Shown here one piece after another: positions 23,516 to 35,347 of a stretch of DNA of 64,000 bases (position 1 is its first letter; each line of letters opens with the position of its first letter). Below the pieces are notes generated by a model that did no database searches, was not told where the DNA came from, and worked only from the letters and a program-made list of their open reading frames with translations. Made by a program: the position numbers and the translations under genes. Source of the DNA: Stipa capillata (Eukaryota > Streptophyta > Magnoliopsida > Poales > Poaceae); assembly GCA_019208055.1 (NCBI GenBank), contig JAGXJF010002444.1, forward strand, positions 248,001-312,000, in the 5' to 3' direction.

Positions 23516-25291
23516 TTGACGACTCATGGCCGCGAATCGACCCGCCAAGCCGAGTTCCGCCATGTCCGGGGTGAGAGAGTTCCTGAACCCGAATCCGGCT
23601 GGCTGGTTGTCTTCCCCGACTTCTTTCGATGCGGGTTCTTCTTGCCTCCTTCCACCTTCCTACATTCGATCTTTCTGTTCTGTCGAGTTGAGGTGGTGAA
23701 CCTTGACCCGGCATCGTACATTCTCCTGAGTGTGTTCGCCCATCTGTGCGAAGCGTTCCTCGGAGTTCGGCCATCGTTGGATTTATTCAGATACTACCAC
23801 AAGATGGAGAGGACCAAGAAGAAGGTAGTGGGAGGCGCGAGTGTCCGTCTTCAAGAAGATAGGGCCACTGAGTACATTGACGCCACCGGAATCCGATCCT
23901 TCCCAGGATGGGAGCATGAGTGGTGCTATTGCCGTCCATCGATCCCCCTGAGCATAAGGTACTGGGGAACTCCGCCCGACGTGGCATCCACTTGGACCGA
24001 CGAGACCCTGCTCGACTCCCGTCTCCAGCACCTGGTCGGGGAAGTTAAGGTTCTCCGAACCCGAGGCCTGTCCTCGGCCGATGTGGTCGCTGACTTCGTC
24101 AGGCGCGGAATTTGCCCCTTACGGTTCAGGGAGACAGGCGCTTGGGACTCGACAAGCGATCCATACCAACGGTGGAGAAAAATGGGTAAGCTTTTCCCTC
24201 ACAACCCAGTAAGAAGGACTTGTCAGGGTGTCCTAACTCTTTCTTTGTTTCAAACAGCCCTCTCGGAAGCGGAGGTGTCCGAGAAGGTAAAAACTCTCTT
24301 CAAGTGTGTACCTCCACCCAATCGCTAGGTTGTCCCTACGTCGCTACCTCTTCGACCTTTGCACGAGCGAAAAGAGGTTCTAGCGGTAATCCTTTCTTTT
24401 TTAGGGCCTCAGATCCTTCAAGCCCACCTCACACTGGTTTTGTGGGATGGACCCTCTCTGCAGAAAGAAGGATGCGGAATAGATGATCCCGAAGCTGGGC
24501 CCTCTATTCCTAGTCGATGCTTGACCGCGGCTGAGGACCAGCGCGACGAGGACACCAAGCCCACCGAGAAGGTGGAAGAGGCTGTGCGGGGTGAATCGAG
24601 ATCCATACCGCCGCCCTGCCTTCGTGGAGCGGGAGATCCTTCGGTCCGACGAAGACGCTCTGTTTCGCTGAAAAGGGCAAGGTACCATCCTTCCGCTTCT
24701 TGCTTTGTCGAGCCTACGCTCCTAGTTCTAGGTTCTGAATGCGACCTGCAGGGACGCTTCTCCATCGAAACCCGCCCCTCTTGCTGCTCCGTGGAGGAAG
24801 CGGTCTATCAGATTGCTTCCTAGTCGGAGCCCGGTCGGCGTGGTATCGCCCGTTCACCTATCAAGGACCAGCCGGCGCCAAGTCACCAGGGCGGGGAAGC
24901 CTCAGTCGAAGATGATCCCAAAGCGCTACTCAGACCCTTGGTGGAGGTAGGAAAGGTTCCTGCTCGTCATTGGTTTCGTTAGATAATACTGTCAGCCTAT
25001 CTGACCTTGGCGTTTTCTTCTCAGCGTGCTCATGATAGGTGGAACTCCGTTCGCGGCGAGGTCCAGTCACTCCGAGACCAATCGGCCCAGCTTTCCGATG
25101 CCCTCTCTCGGGAGAAAACGCGAGCCTCGTCCGTCGAGGAGAATCTGTTGAAAATGGTGGACCGCTTAGAGCTAGTGCTTACCACGGTCGGTGCGTCTAT
25201 CCGAGCCACAGAGAGCTTTCCTGATCGCCTAGCGGAATTGGATCGAGTTGCTCAAGATTTTTCTAGGCGTTTGCACCTACCCGACTTGTAA
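23516..25291 (+). pseudogene. antisense accessory gene of the minus element (gypsy-type transposase_28-like), broken
   Basis: The first part (about 23560-24328) has the hallmark order of the plant 'putative gypsy type transposon' domain: a hydrophobic FFRCGFFLPPSTF block, a VVNLDPASYILLSVFAHLCEAFLGVRPSLDLF block and a following WHxEW-like stretch. An intron from about 24948 to 25023 (GTAGGAAAG to TTCTTCTCAG) leads to a last exon with a coiled coil (SLRDQSAQLSDALSREKTRA) ending at 25291. The part between 24330 and 24940 has shifts. It lies opposite to pol, as at 38111-41904. The role of such genes in Tat elements is unknown. Confidence 0.6.
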
Positions 25292-25428
25292 ATGCATAGC
25301 CTTCATATGTACGGCAGACATGTGTAGAATTTCTATCTTTTCTGATGAACGACTCCTGAGTCTAAGTCTTTGGACCAGCCCCCGACTGTCCACCCGAGGG
25401 ACGCTCTCGAGCGGTCAGTCGATTAGCC

Positions 25429-26544
25429 TCAAACGTAAAATTTCTGGAGCTGATCGATATTCCAGAAATTTGTTAGGACTCGGCCGTCTTCCATCGCTAG
25501 TCGGAAAGATCCCGGTCGAGTTACTTCGACTATCGTGTAAGGACCTTCCCATTTGGGAGACAGCTTATTCCTATTGCTTTTATTTTGTACGAGTCGTAGG
25601 ACGAGGTCTCCGACTTGCAGTGAGCGTTGTCGAACATGTCTGCCATAGTAACGACGGAGGTTCTGTCGGTAGCGGGTGGCCCGGAGCAGAGCCTGGGTCC
25701 GCTTTTCCTCAATGAAGTTGAGGTCATCCTCTCTTCGAGAGATTTCTTCCTTGTCGGTGTATAATTCTACCCGTGGTGATTTTAGGGTAAGTTCGCATGG
25801 CAGCATGGCCTCGGCTCCATATACCAAGCCGAACGGAGTTTCTCCGGTGGCCCGATTGGAGGTTGTCCGTAAGGCCCAGAGGACGGAGGGCAACTCGCGT
25901 ACCCAAGCCTTGGCGTGGGCGGAGAGTCTATCGAAGACGCGAGTTTTCATCCCCTGGAGTATAAGTCCGTTGGCGCGTTCGACCTGTCCGTTACTCTGCG
26001 GGTGTGCAACCGAGGCATAGCATATCGTGGTGCCGACCTCGGTGCAGTACTCGATGAAGTCGGAGCTGGAGAACTGAGTACCGTTGTCGGTTATGATTCT
26101 GCTCGGGACGCCAAACCTGGTCATAACGTTTCGCATTATGAACCGCTTGGCTGCTTCCGACGTGATCTGTGAGACAGGTTCGGTTTCGATCCATTTGGTG
26201 AATGTATCGATCGCGACGAAGAGGAACTTATAGTCCCCGGGTGCCACCGGGAATGGCCCTAGGATATCGAGGCCCCATGCGGCGAATGACCATGACAAGG
26301 GAATCGTCTGTAATGCCTGGGCGGGCTGGTGAATGCGTCTGCGGTGAAATTGACTCTGACGGCATCGCTTCACTAACTCGCTCGCGTCATGTAGGGCTGT
26401 CGGCCAATAGAATCCTTGTCTAAAGGCCTTTCCGACCAGGGTTCGGAAAGATGCATGTGCTCCGCACACCCCTCCATGGATCTCTTCGAGTAATCTTATA
26501 CCCTGCGTCTGAGGGATACACCGCATGAGCACTTCGTGAGCCAC
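25429..26544 (-). pseudogene. integrase of the minus element (frame open, zinc finger damaged)
   Basis: A single frame of 371 residues covers the zinc-binding domain (HGGVCGAH ... KRCRQSQF), the catalytic core and the C-terminal domain. The catalytic triad is intact: Asp in VAIDTFTKW, Asp in IITDNGTQF, Glu in NGQVERAN. The HHCC finger lacks its last Cys (CRQS where CxxC is expected). It directly follows RNase H in pol order. Integrase would insert the cDNA; this copy is probably inactive. Confidence 0.88.
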
Positions 26545-26589
26545 TCGTCAGTAGAGGGTCCCGTCGACCAGGGAATACATCCTGGCATG

Positions 26590-27675
26590 CTAGGCAATTT
26601 GCTCGGAAAGCGTATCGTCCTCAGGCGTAGTTCGATCGAGAAGGTACCTGCGGATGGGCTCTATCCACGAATCTTCAAGATCGAGGGGAGCGACGAGACA
26701 CCCCGCCACTCCCCTCAGAGCGTCAATACCTGGTGACACCCTTGAGTGGTGCTTAACCACCACTCCTTCGTCCCCGGGTTCAAGAGAAGCCACGGACGGC
26801 GTCGAGATCCTTTCTACAAAGGCCCCGGGTGGGCATGGAGACCGTGAGGAAGCTAGGCGGGCAAGACTGTCGGCTTGGCAGTTATCTTTTTGAGGGATAT
26901 ACCGTACTTCAAAACCGATGAACTTCTTCTCTAGCTTTCTCACCTCCGCAAGGTAAGCCGCCATATTCGGGTCTGTGGTCTGGTACTCCTTGGACACTTG
27001 TCTTGCCACCAACTGCGAGTCTCCGTTTACGAGAAGGCGGCGAATTCCGAGTGCTGAAGCGACCCTGAGACCGGCTAGCAACCCTTCGTACTCAGCTACG
27101 TTATTCGTGGCCGGGAAGTCAATCTGTAGTATATACTGTAGGCGTTCTCTAGTCGGGGAGGTCAAGATTATCCCAGCCCCCGCGCCTTCGATGGTCAGGG
27201 AAGCGTCGAAGTGTAGTGTCCAGATATCGTCCTTTACTGCTGGTGACGCCGAATAGTCGGGCTCCGTCCACTCAGTGACAAAGTCAGCGAGGACCTGTGA
27301 CTTGACCGCCGTGCGCCGAACGAAGTGGATGTCGAACTCTCCGAGCTCAACAGCCCACTTGGCGATTCGACCGATGGCCTCGCGGTTGCGGAGGATCTCT
27401 CCCAGAGGGTAGGTGGTCGGGACCGTGACCGTGTGAGCTTGGAAATAGTGTCGAAGCTTGCGAGATGTGGTGAGGACCGCGTACAGGAGCTTTTGAACTT
27501 GAGGATAACGCTCCTTGGGCCCATGCAAGATCTCGCTGATGTAGTACACTGGTTTCTGGGCCCTATCACGGTGCTCGGGAGTTCCGCGTTCCACCGTCAA
27601 CACTCCGCTGACCGCGGACGGCCCGGCTGCGACGTAAAGCAGTAACCCTTCCTCGGGGTTGGGCGCGACTAGCAC
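26590..27675 (-). pseudogene. RNase H tether plus second RNase H domain of the minus element
   Basis: The first half (LLLYVAAGPSAVSGVL ... ADFVTEW) is the RNase H-like domain after RT in a degenerate form. The second half (LHFDAS, NNVAEYEGLL, NGDSQL, QADSLARL) is a second RNase H with its D-E-D-D set in place. Two RNase H modules in a row mark the Tat lineage. The frame is out of step with RT at 27677-27682, where a G run (plus strand) is one short. Confidence 0.85.
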
Positions 27676-28595
27676 CGGGGGGTGGCTAAGTATTCTTTGA
27701 GCTCTTGGAATGCTGCTTCAGACTCCGATGTCCACTCGAAGCCGTCGTGTTGTTGCAGATGTTTGAAGAAAGGAATTCCACGGTCTCCTATTCGGGATAT
27801 GAATCGGCTCATGGCCGCCATGCATCCCGTGAGTCTTTGGACGTCTCGGACCGTTTTCGGGGACCTCATCTCCGTGATCGCCCATATTTTATCGGGATTT
27901 GCCTCAATTCCCCGGTGCGATACCAAGAAACTGAGTAGCTTTCCGGCGCTGACTCCGAAGGTACATTTCTCCGGGTTCAACATTATTCTGTTTCTCCGGA
28001 GGTTGGTGAATGTTTCCAGTAGGTCCGAGAGCAGGTCTTCCTTCTTCTTTGTTTTCACGACGAGGTCGTCGACATATGCTTCAACATTTCGACCAATTTG
28101 GTTGTGGAGGGCAAGCTGCATTCCGCGTTGATACGTTGCTCCCGCGTTTTTTAGCCCGAAAGGCATCTTTGAATAGTAGTATACCCCGAACGGAGTTACA
28201 AAGGAAGTTTTCTCCTCATCCTCCCGACACATGCTTATTTGGTGATAGCCCGAATATGCGTCGAGAAGGCTTAGATAGTCGCACCCTGATATCGAGTCCA
28301 CTATCTGATCTATTCTGGGTAAGGGGAAAGCGTCCTTTGGGCAGGCCTTGTTGAGATCCGTGAAATCGACGCACATCCGCCACTTCCCGTTGGCTTTCTT
28401 AACCATAACTGGATTGGCGAGCCATTCAGGGTGCTCGACTTCTCGGATAAACCCGGCTTTCAGGAGTTTTTCGATTTCCACCTTGATGGCTTCTTTTCGA
28501 TCTGGGGCGAATCGCCGTAGTTTTTGTTTCACTCGTACGGCGTCCTGACGGACAGCTAGCCTGTGCTCAATCACTTCCCTGGGGATTCCAGGCAT
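27669..28595 (-). pseudogene. reverse transcriptase of the minus element
   Basis: The frame of 308 residues runs from MPGIPREVIEHRL through RFAPDRKEA, WRMCVDFTDLNKA, LLDAYSGYHQI, MPFGLKNAGATYQR, the catalytic YVDD (EAYVDDLVVK) and GIEANPDKI. It is complete except that its end shifts frame before RNase H. Upstream it is cut from the protease by TAG codons. Confidence 0.9.
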
Positions 28596-28601
28596 ATCGG
28601 A

Positions 28602-29560
28602 TGGCTACCACGCGAAAACGTCCGAATTGCCCCGGAGAAAGACGATGAGCGATGATTCCAAGTCTGGGTCCAGCGTTGACCCGATCTGGACTGTCTTGGA
28701 GGGCTCTGCTGGATCCAGAGGAATTACTTTTACCTCGCCGTGGGTTTTCACGGCCGTGCTGGCTTTCAAGGGCATATGCTCCCCGTCCCCCAGGATTGCT
28801 CGTACGTGGTCGAGGCTGCGCTTATCGCAGAGGAGCGCTTCTCTGGGGGAACATCTCACCGCAAAGACTCCCTTTTGGCCTGGCATCTTTACGCACTAGT
28901 AGGCGTAGTGCGTGGCCGCCATAAACTTGGCCAGGGTGGGCCGTCCTAAGATAGCGTTGTATGCTGTTTCGAAATCGACTACATCGAACAAGATTTTCTC
29001 TGTTCGGAAGTTCTCCGGTGTACCGAAGGTGACTGGGAGCGTGACTTGCCCTATCGGCGTGGCCGATGAGCCCGGGACGATACCGTGAAAAGCGTGCGTC
29101 ACCGTCTGAACAGACGATCGTGGCATTTGCATGGCGTCGAGGGCGTTGGCGAATAGGATATTGAGGGAGCTCCCTCCGTCTATTAATACGCGACCCACTC
29201 GGCAGTTGTTGATCGTTGACTCGACCACAATAGGGTATCGTCCCGGTCGAGCGCAATTTTCGGGGCAATCGGTCTGGTCGAAAGAGATCGTAACCTCAGA
29301 CCACTTGACCGCTCGAGGAGCTCGCGGTACACTCGCGAGAACTTCTCGGGCGATCGCCTTGTATTGCCTCTTAGATTCATAAGAGGTTGAGCCCCCGAAT
29401 ATGTGCTCGATTGCTCTGACGTGCCCCTGGAAAGGCTCAGGGGTGGAGTCATCGTCGTCGGAGGTTGTTTCCCGACTGTTGTTAGCGACCTGAGGATTCT
29501 CCTCGCGGAACTTCTCTCTTTCTTCCCGAAGATACTTTTTGAAGATGCGACATTGTCGCA
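28602..29560 (-). pseudogene. protease region of the minus element
   Basis: The active-site block VLIDGGSSLNILF is followed by FHGIVPGSSATPIGQVTLP and ILGRPTLAKFMAATHYAY. A TAG at 28896-28898 stands where relatives have a Gln codon (the related piece at 33355 on reads AYQCIKMPG). Another TAG closes the frame at 28605 within FAW*PSDMPG, just before RT. Confidence 0.8.
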
Positions 29561-31443
29561 GATCATGCGAGTCGGTCTGGTGAAAATTGCACCAGGGCTT
29601 GGATGACTTGTCGGAGGACGTGGTAAGGTTTATCCTTGGGGCGTGGTCGCCAGGTGCGCTTCTCGGAGATCTCGGCCATTACCTCGTCGGCTCTGATCCT
29701 TTTCTCCTTGTTCCCTCCGGAGGGCTTCTTCTTGCGCTTAGTCTTGTGCGAATCGCCCCTTGACCGGGGGGTGGGGAGAACTGGTCGACTCACCCCGCTG
29801 TTGCTTGATATAGCGCAGGGTTTTCCTCCGCACAAGCGGCCTTCTCAGCCAGATCCATGAGTTGTCTGGTGGTTTTCGGTGGCCGCATGATCAGATCGTG
29901 CATGCACATCTCGTTTCTGCTGCCTCGAGTGAAGGCGCGGATGACATCCGAGTCCGTTATCTCCGGGATAGTGTTGCGGACAGCACTAAACCTTTTGGTA
30001 AACTCTCGGAAGATCTCATCTGGTCGTTGGACGATAAGGAATGGATCGTCGACCCGACCAGATCTTGGGAAGGTACCTTGGAAGTTCCCGAGCAGCATGT
30101 CATATAGCTGTCCCCACGAACGGATCGTTCCTGGGGGTAGATTCGTCAACCACGTCCTAGCGGCTCCTCTGAGGGCGGTAGGAAGATAGTTGGCCGTAAC
30201 CTTCTCATCCCCGCCGGCTGCCTCGATCGCGGTGGTGTAGATCTGAAGGAATTCCACGGGATTCGTGGTTCCGTCGTACGATTCTAGCGAGCCGGGCTTG
30301 AAACGAGAAGGCCATCGTACCTGTCGGAGTTCCTGGGATAGCGCCTGGCATCCGCTGAAGGACCCCCGATAAGGCGCATTCTCGCCGCTATTCGAGGTCG
30401 AGGATTGGCCCCGAGCATTGGCGTTCTGTACGTGGTCTCTCCGAGAAGGCTGTTGCTCCTGTTGGCGCCTTTAGCGGCGGCGTTTGTCGAGCTGTTCTCG
30501 GAGGTCCACTGGCGGCTCCTCCTGAGGAGACCTGTTCCTGGGGTGTTGTCCCTCCTGATCGCGTTCTTCTAGCGGAGGAGGGGTGTCCACCCGGGTAGAG
30601 CTACGGGCCACCGATTGGGCTCGAGAAGACTCAGCCTGGTTCTGAGCCTCTTGGAGGTCAGCCCCCAGCGTTACAGCCACTGCACGCCCGCGGGTGTCGA
30701 TAAATCCGCCACGGGAGGCTGTGACAGCAGATTGCGCACTTCCGCAAGTCTTCGAGCAGTTCGGGACACATACTCCCTTGTTCCCGGGGGGATCTCTCCA
30801 CGGCGGCAGGCAGGTCTCCGTTCCGACGAGGAGTTCTTTCCCCGGCGGCGGGTAAGCCCCCGTTCGTGTGGGAGGCAGCCATTGCATTGTGCTGCTGTGA
30901 GCCCCCGGGCAGATTCTGATCTTTGAGGTCTTCTCGACCATCGTCGATCGCAAGTACCATTCGAGGTCCTTGGTTGAACGATGTGTACTCGTATTCCATC
31001 ACGTTGTCCTCATCGGACGCGACGTGGGTAAGATCTTGATCGTTCTCACGATCAGAGTTTACAGGAGAAATTCCAACCATGGGGCTGGTCGTTCCTGCCG
31101 GGGAGTCGTCGTTCAAGACCAACTTCCCGCTGAAGGCCCTGGCGCACTCGATTCTGAAGTGATCTGCTTCGCCATCCGAGTCCTCTCCAGGGGCGTACTC
31201 TCTGAAATCTACTCGATCCGTAACCGGGTATGGGTCCATAGGGCCAAAGTTGTCGTAGAAACCCTGGTCCGAGTACCCAGTACGGGGCGAGATTGCGATC
31301 GGTTTTCCTGCCGGGTTTGCTTCTTCCTCCTCGGTCAAAACCGGGGAGGGCCGTGCAACCGGCGCTGGGATCTGATCGTGCTTAGTTGCGCGTCCTGCCG
31401 ACTCTGATTCTTCCTGGACGGCTTGGTCGGGAGAGGTCCCCAC
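29561..31443 (-). pseudogene. gag of the minus element (several frames)
   Basis: The N-terminal part starts MGTSPDQAVQEES right after the primer site and is acidic (EDSDGEADHF). The capsid part (29790-30257: TANYLPTALRGAARTWLTNL, LLGNFQGTF, EFTKRFSAVRNTI) is a clear Retrotrans_gag domain. The C-terminal part is Lys-rich (KTKRKKKPSGGNKEKR) and joins a FHQTDSHDLRQC block at the protease border. Shifts between about 30260 and 30660 break the frame. Confidence 0.78.
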
Positions 31444-31457
31444 GGTCGGCGCCGGAA
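31438..31457 (-). other. primer-binding site of the minus element
   Basis: On the minus strand it reads CCGGCGCCGACCGTGGGG, very near the usual GGCGCC(C/G)ACCGTGGGG site of Tat-like elements. The gag start overlaps its right end. The LTR that should adjoin it is missing. Confidence 0.75.
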
Positions 31458-32137
31458 AGCCTTAGCCTCTCCTCCTTGCTGCAGGTAATGCACGGGAGAT
31501 TAGTGATAAGATAATTTTACTTTGCTCGTACTAACCTGTTCTTTTTCAGCTCGCTATCTCCCGGGTGGCTCCACTCGAGAAGGCCCAAGCGGAGCTGGAC
31601 TTGGCGCGTGAAGAGTTGAAGAAGCGCCTTGACGAGTCCGAGAGATGGCGGTCGGAGAACGAGGTGTTGCAGAAGCGCCTTGAGGACTCCGAGAAGCAGC
31701 GGGCGGCGGTCGAGGCTGATCTTTCGGCCTCGAAGGCGCGCCTCTCGGAAGTGGAGCCTTCCCTGCAAAGGAGTCAGTCCTACGCGGGAAAGCTGGAGGG
31801 AGACCTCGAGCGGGCCTTGGGCACGCTCGAGAAGGCGCTGGGTGAAGTCGGCGTCGTTGTCCCCCCGGGCCTTGCTCCGGCCAACCGCCTAGCGGATCTG
31901 ACGGCGTCCGTCTCCCAGCTGAAGCCCTACCGTCGAGAAGCTTCTCGAAGACGAGCTCCGGCAAGGTGTACGCGACGCCCTGGCCTTTGCTTTGGCTCTC
32001 CTAAAGCGCAGGCATCCCGGACTTGTCCCTGGAGGCGCTCGCTGCCGACTTGCCAGAGGGCGAGGAGGAGAAGCTTCTCGATGCTGTGCAGAGAGCGGCG
32101 GACGCCTTTGGTGATCGAGTCCAGGCGCCTGGCCTAG
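31458..32137 (+). pseudogene. 3' part of another antisense accessory gene
   Basis: An exon end (TGCTGCAG|GTAATG) near 31485 is followed by a 64-bp intron ending TTCTTTTTCAG at about 31549. The next exon encodes a long coiled coil (QAELDLAREELKKRL, QKRLEDSEKQRAAVEADL), then a Pro-rich bend and ANRLADLTASVSQL. The frame breaks near 31940. It is the same kind of tail as in 25024-25291 and 38111-39033, but from a different copy. Confidence 0.6.
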
Positions 32138-33000
32138 AGTAGGACTCTGTAATAGCATACTTTTACATAAATACAGTGGTTAGTAACTGTGCGATAACTT
32201 GTGTGTTTTTTGGCTTTTTGAAACCTTGTCTAATCTGCTTATGTGAAACCTTGTCGGATGCAAGCGTAGACTTTAGTCGGAACCAGTGCCCTTTGCCTCC
32301 CTTCGGTGTAGGTGTACGAATAGTGCCGTAGGTCGTTCTTGCTGTGATTGACCAGTCCTTAGGTTTAGTCGGATGGAGGGCTCCGTGGCTCCTCGTCATC
32401 AGTAAACGCGATAAGGGGTCTTTCGTACAGCTTGTCGTGGCCATGGCAGCACCTCCGTATTCCTTTGTTGAGGGAAGACTCCGGTTGTTTGGCTAGTAAA
32501 TTCTACACTTGCCCGATCAACAAAGTTTCACTCTACCCGAGGTATCTTCTGCTCCGAGTAGTCGAAGACGTGGATAAGCGTACGGGTTCCGTTGATCTAG
32601 TCGTACTCGTACTTTCCTTCCCTTCCTTTACTCGGGATCAGGGGACATTGCTACGGAACTGGGGAGCTTAGTCAACCAGGCCTTAGGTCTGGTCAGGTGG
32701 GGGGCTCAGTGGCTCCCCTGTCACCTGCAAACGCGTTAAGGGGTTTTCCTCGCATCCCTGGCAGTTGTAGCGCAGGACCCTTTTTCCTTTGTGCAGGTCG
32801 AAGAAGTCGGTACTCGTACTCGTACTTCGACTTTACCGTATTCTTATCCAGCCCCCGACTGTCTGTTCGAGAGATATCTCGGATAGGCAGTCTGAATTAA
32901 TAATGAAAAACATTGAACTAGAGACTTGGTATTATTTAAAGAAAACTGTGTCTTTTACAGGCTACTGTAAGAAAAATAACTCTAAGAAAACTAAGAAAAA
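32138..33000. repeat. spacer with an imperfect 340-bp duplication
   Basis: Two related blocks, about 32345-32500 and 32680-32807, share CTTAGGT(T/C)T and the pattern GGGCTC(C/A)GTGGCTCC...AACGCG(A/T)TAAGGGG. CAGCCCCCGACTGT at about 32850 also occurs at 25378, so this corresponds to the spacer between accessory gene and integrase. No coding frame is supported. Confidence 0.5.
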
Positions 33001-33636
33001 CTAGGCCGTCCCCTCCTCATTTAGCTTGTCGCCGGTTGCCCCAGAGACTCTCGTCCTCTTGTCGTGACCCGCTGACTGAACTTTGTTGAGTGCGCGTGCT
33101 GGGCGGCGGCGCCCGGAGCGTCTTATCATCGACTTGTTCGTAGCTTGACGATCTTTAAGGCTGGAGCTGGTGCAACTTTGGAATCTGCCGATGAGGAGGC
33201 GACGGTTGTACGATCTTACCGAAGGTGGTTGCACTGGACTCTCTAATGGACGCGACCTTTCTACCGTTGATACGAGCGACCTGGATCGGGCGGCTTCTCC
33301 CAAGGAGCCGTTGTCCTGTCTGGGGGAAGGCCCTGTTTTTCTCCCTGTTCCGACTTAGTCGTGGAACTCTTTCTCCGACTTGGAGGGGGTACTTTCCGAA
33401 GTTGTCGCTCGTAGCCGTGGAGGTGGTCTCGACAACGTGGTGGCGGGAGCCGCCACGCTGGCGTCCTGGTTAGAGGGTAGGTGCTGCTCTGCGAGGTCGA
33501 GGCTGCGCTTGTCGCAGAGGAGTGCTTCTCTGGGGGAGCTCCTTATCGTGAGGACACCTTTTGGGCCAGGCATCTTTATGCACTGGTAAGCGTAGTGTGT
33601 AGCTGCCATGAACTCGACCAGACCGATTGCCCTTGA
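33001..33636 (-). pseudogene. fragments of a minus-oriented relative (protease tail)
   Basis: Positions 33355-33610 (minus) encode FMAATHYAYQCIKMPGPKG and PREALLCDKRSLD, matching the end of the protease frame at 28800-28920. Positions 33001-33303 give a basic frame (SMIRRSGRRRPARALNKVQS) of no known family. The sequence switches at about 33637 to plus-oriented gag. Confidence 0.55.
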
Positions 33637-34680
33637 ACATGGAGCGACCTTGAGACCCTCTTTGTGAACAACTTCTAGGGCACTTATAACAGGCCCGGGA
33701 ATGCGTGGGATCTCCACAGTTGTACACAAGAGGCAGATGAGACTCTCCGCGAGTTCACGGGTGAGACCCGGCCGGACATCTGCCTGGCCGACTATCACAC
33801 GGCGTGCAGAACCAATGGGGGGAACGACTACGTCGCGAACAATTATTTGCCGCTGTTTCTGGCTGACTCAGCACGAGCCTGGCTCACCAGCTTACCTCCG
33901 GGTTGCATCCAGACATGGAGCGACCTTGAGACCCTCCTTGTGAACAACTTCCAGGGCACTTATAACAGGCCCGGGAATGCGTGGGATCTCCACAGTTGTA
34001 CACAAGAGGCGGATGAGACTCTCCGCGAGTACATCCAGCGCTTCTCGAAGAAAAAGAACTCCTTGCCCGAGGTCCGAGAGGGCGATGTCATCACCGCTTT
34101 CTCCAAGGGAGTTCGGAGCACCGACCTTATCCACAAGATAGCGCGTAAGAACCCCCAGACTACGCACGAACTTTTCGACATAGCCAATAACTTTGCCACC
34201 GGCGAAGAGGCTGTCCGCAGTGCTACTCGGGATGACAAGGGAAGGAGCAAGGGCAAGGCGCCCGAGTCACCCAGTTGGGACGCCCATCTCGAGTCATCCA
34301 GGAAGAAGCATCGGAAGCGTAAAGGCGGAGATCTTGTTGCTGCGACTGAGCGCGCCCCGCCGCGCCGTCCTCAGCGCACCAACGAGACCTTCGAAGAGAT
34401 GATGAGTCAGCCGTGTCACTTCCATGGACCTAAGTCCAATCATCTGACGCGCGACTGCAACCTCTTGAAGAATTTGAACAAGCCCTACGTCCCCAATAAA
34501 GGCAAAAAGGAGCCCCCTCAGGATGAAGGTGACGAATTCCCGAAAGAGACCGCCTGCTTGATGATCTTTGGCGGACCAAATGGTTACGAGTCCAAACGTC
34601 GCCAAAAGATTATTGATCGAGAGGTCACGCAGTGGAACCGGCCGTGCCCAAGTACCCGCGATGGTCCGAGTCTGTAATTT
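33637..34680 (+). pseudogene. gag capsid part, second copy
   Basis: Positions 33637-33754 are a stray repeat of 33913-34030. From 33757 the sequence follows the first copy (from 20406) at roughly 97-98 percent. The frame 33847-34677 is open through the capsid blocks and the Cys/His block CHFHGPKSNHLTRDC. It shifts near 34627, where the first copy has one more base. The N-terminal third of gag, the primer site and an LTR are all absent on this side. Confidence 0.85.
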
Positions 34681-35347
34681 CATTCGGGCGCTCGGATCAC
34701 CCCGACTACATTCCCCAGCCGGACGATTCCCCTTGGTGGTAGACCCGATCGTTTGCGGCGTCCGCCTTACCAAGGTCCTCATGGACGGCGGGAGTGGTCT
34801 CAACATCCTCTACGTCAAAACCCTTGACGACATGAAGATCTCTCGTTCCGAGATCAAGCCGACTGGTGCCCCCTTCCACGGGGTAGTACCCGGCAAGATG
34901 GCGAGTCTACTCGGGCAGGTCAGCCTGCCCGTTACATTTGGCACTCCCGACAACTTCCGGACCGAGACCCTCACCTTCGAGGTCATCGAATTCCCAGGCT
35001 CGTATCACGCCATCTTGGGACGTCCCTGCTACGCCAAATTCATGGTTGTTCCCAACTATGTCTATTTGAAGCTCAAGATGCCGGGCCCCCATGGGGTAAT
35101 CACGGTGCAAAGCAGTTTCCAGCACGCTTACACGTGCGACCTGGAAAATTGCAACCTCGCCACGGCCCAGATCGCGGAGGCCGCACTTACCGACCTCAAG
35201 TCGGCCGTGGTTGAGGAAGCACCTCCGGCCAAGAAGGCTTCGACATCAACATCCTTCCAATCGGCGCGGGACACCAAGTCGATTCGACTCGACCCTGAAG
35301 ACTCCTCCAAGATGACGCAGATCGGGACTGCACTCAGCGATAAATAG
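34681..35347 (+). pseudogene. protease, second copy
   Basis: LMDGGSGLNILY and FHGVVPGKMASLLGQ are intact, and the C-terminal linker continues to SDK followed by TAG at 35345-35347. The same TAG is found in the first copy at 21999-22001. Confidence 0.8.

Larger units (their letters stand above)
22331..31457 (-). mobile_element. Tat-like Ty3/gypsy element in reverse orientation, 5' LTR missing
   Basis: Read on the minus strand it has a primer site (31438-31457), gag, protease, RT, two RNase H domains, integrase, an antisense accessory gene, a purine tract and the 3' LTR (22331-22933). The LTR that should precede the primer site is absent; the sequence changes there to part of another copy's accessory gene. 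No target duplication can be read, because the right side is lost. Confidence 0.85.
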
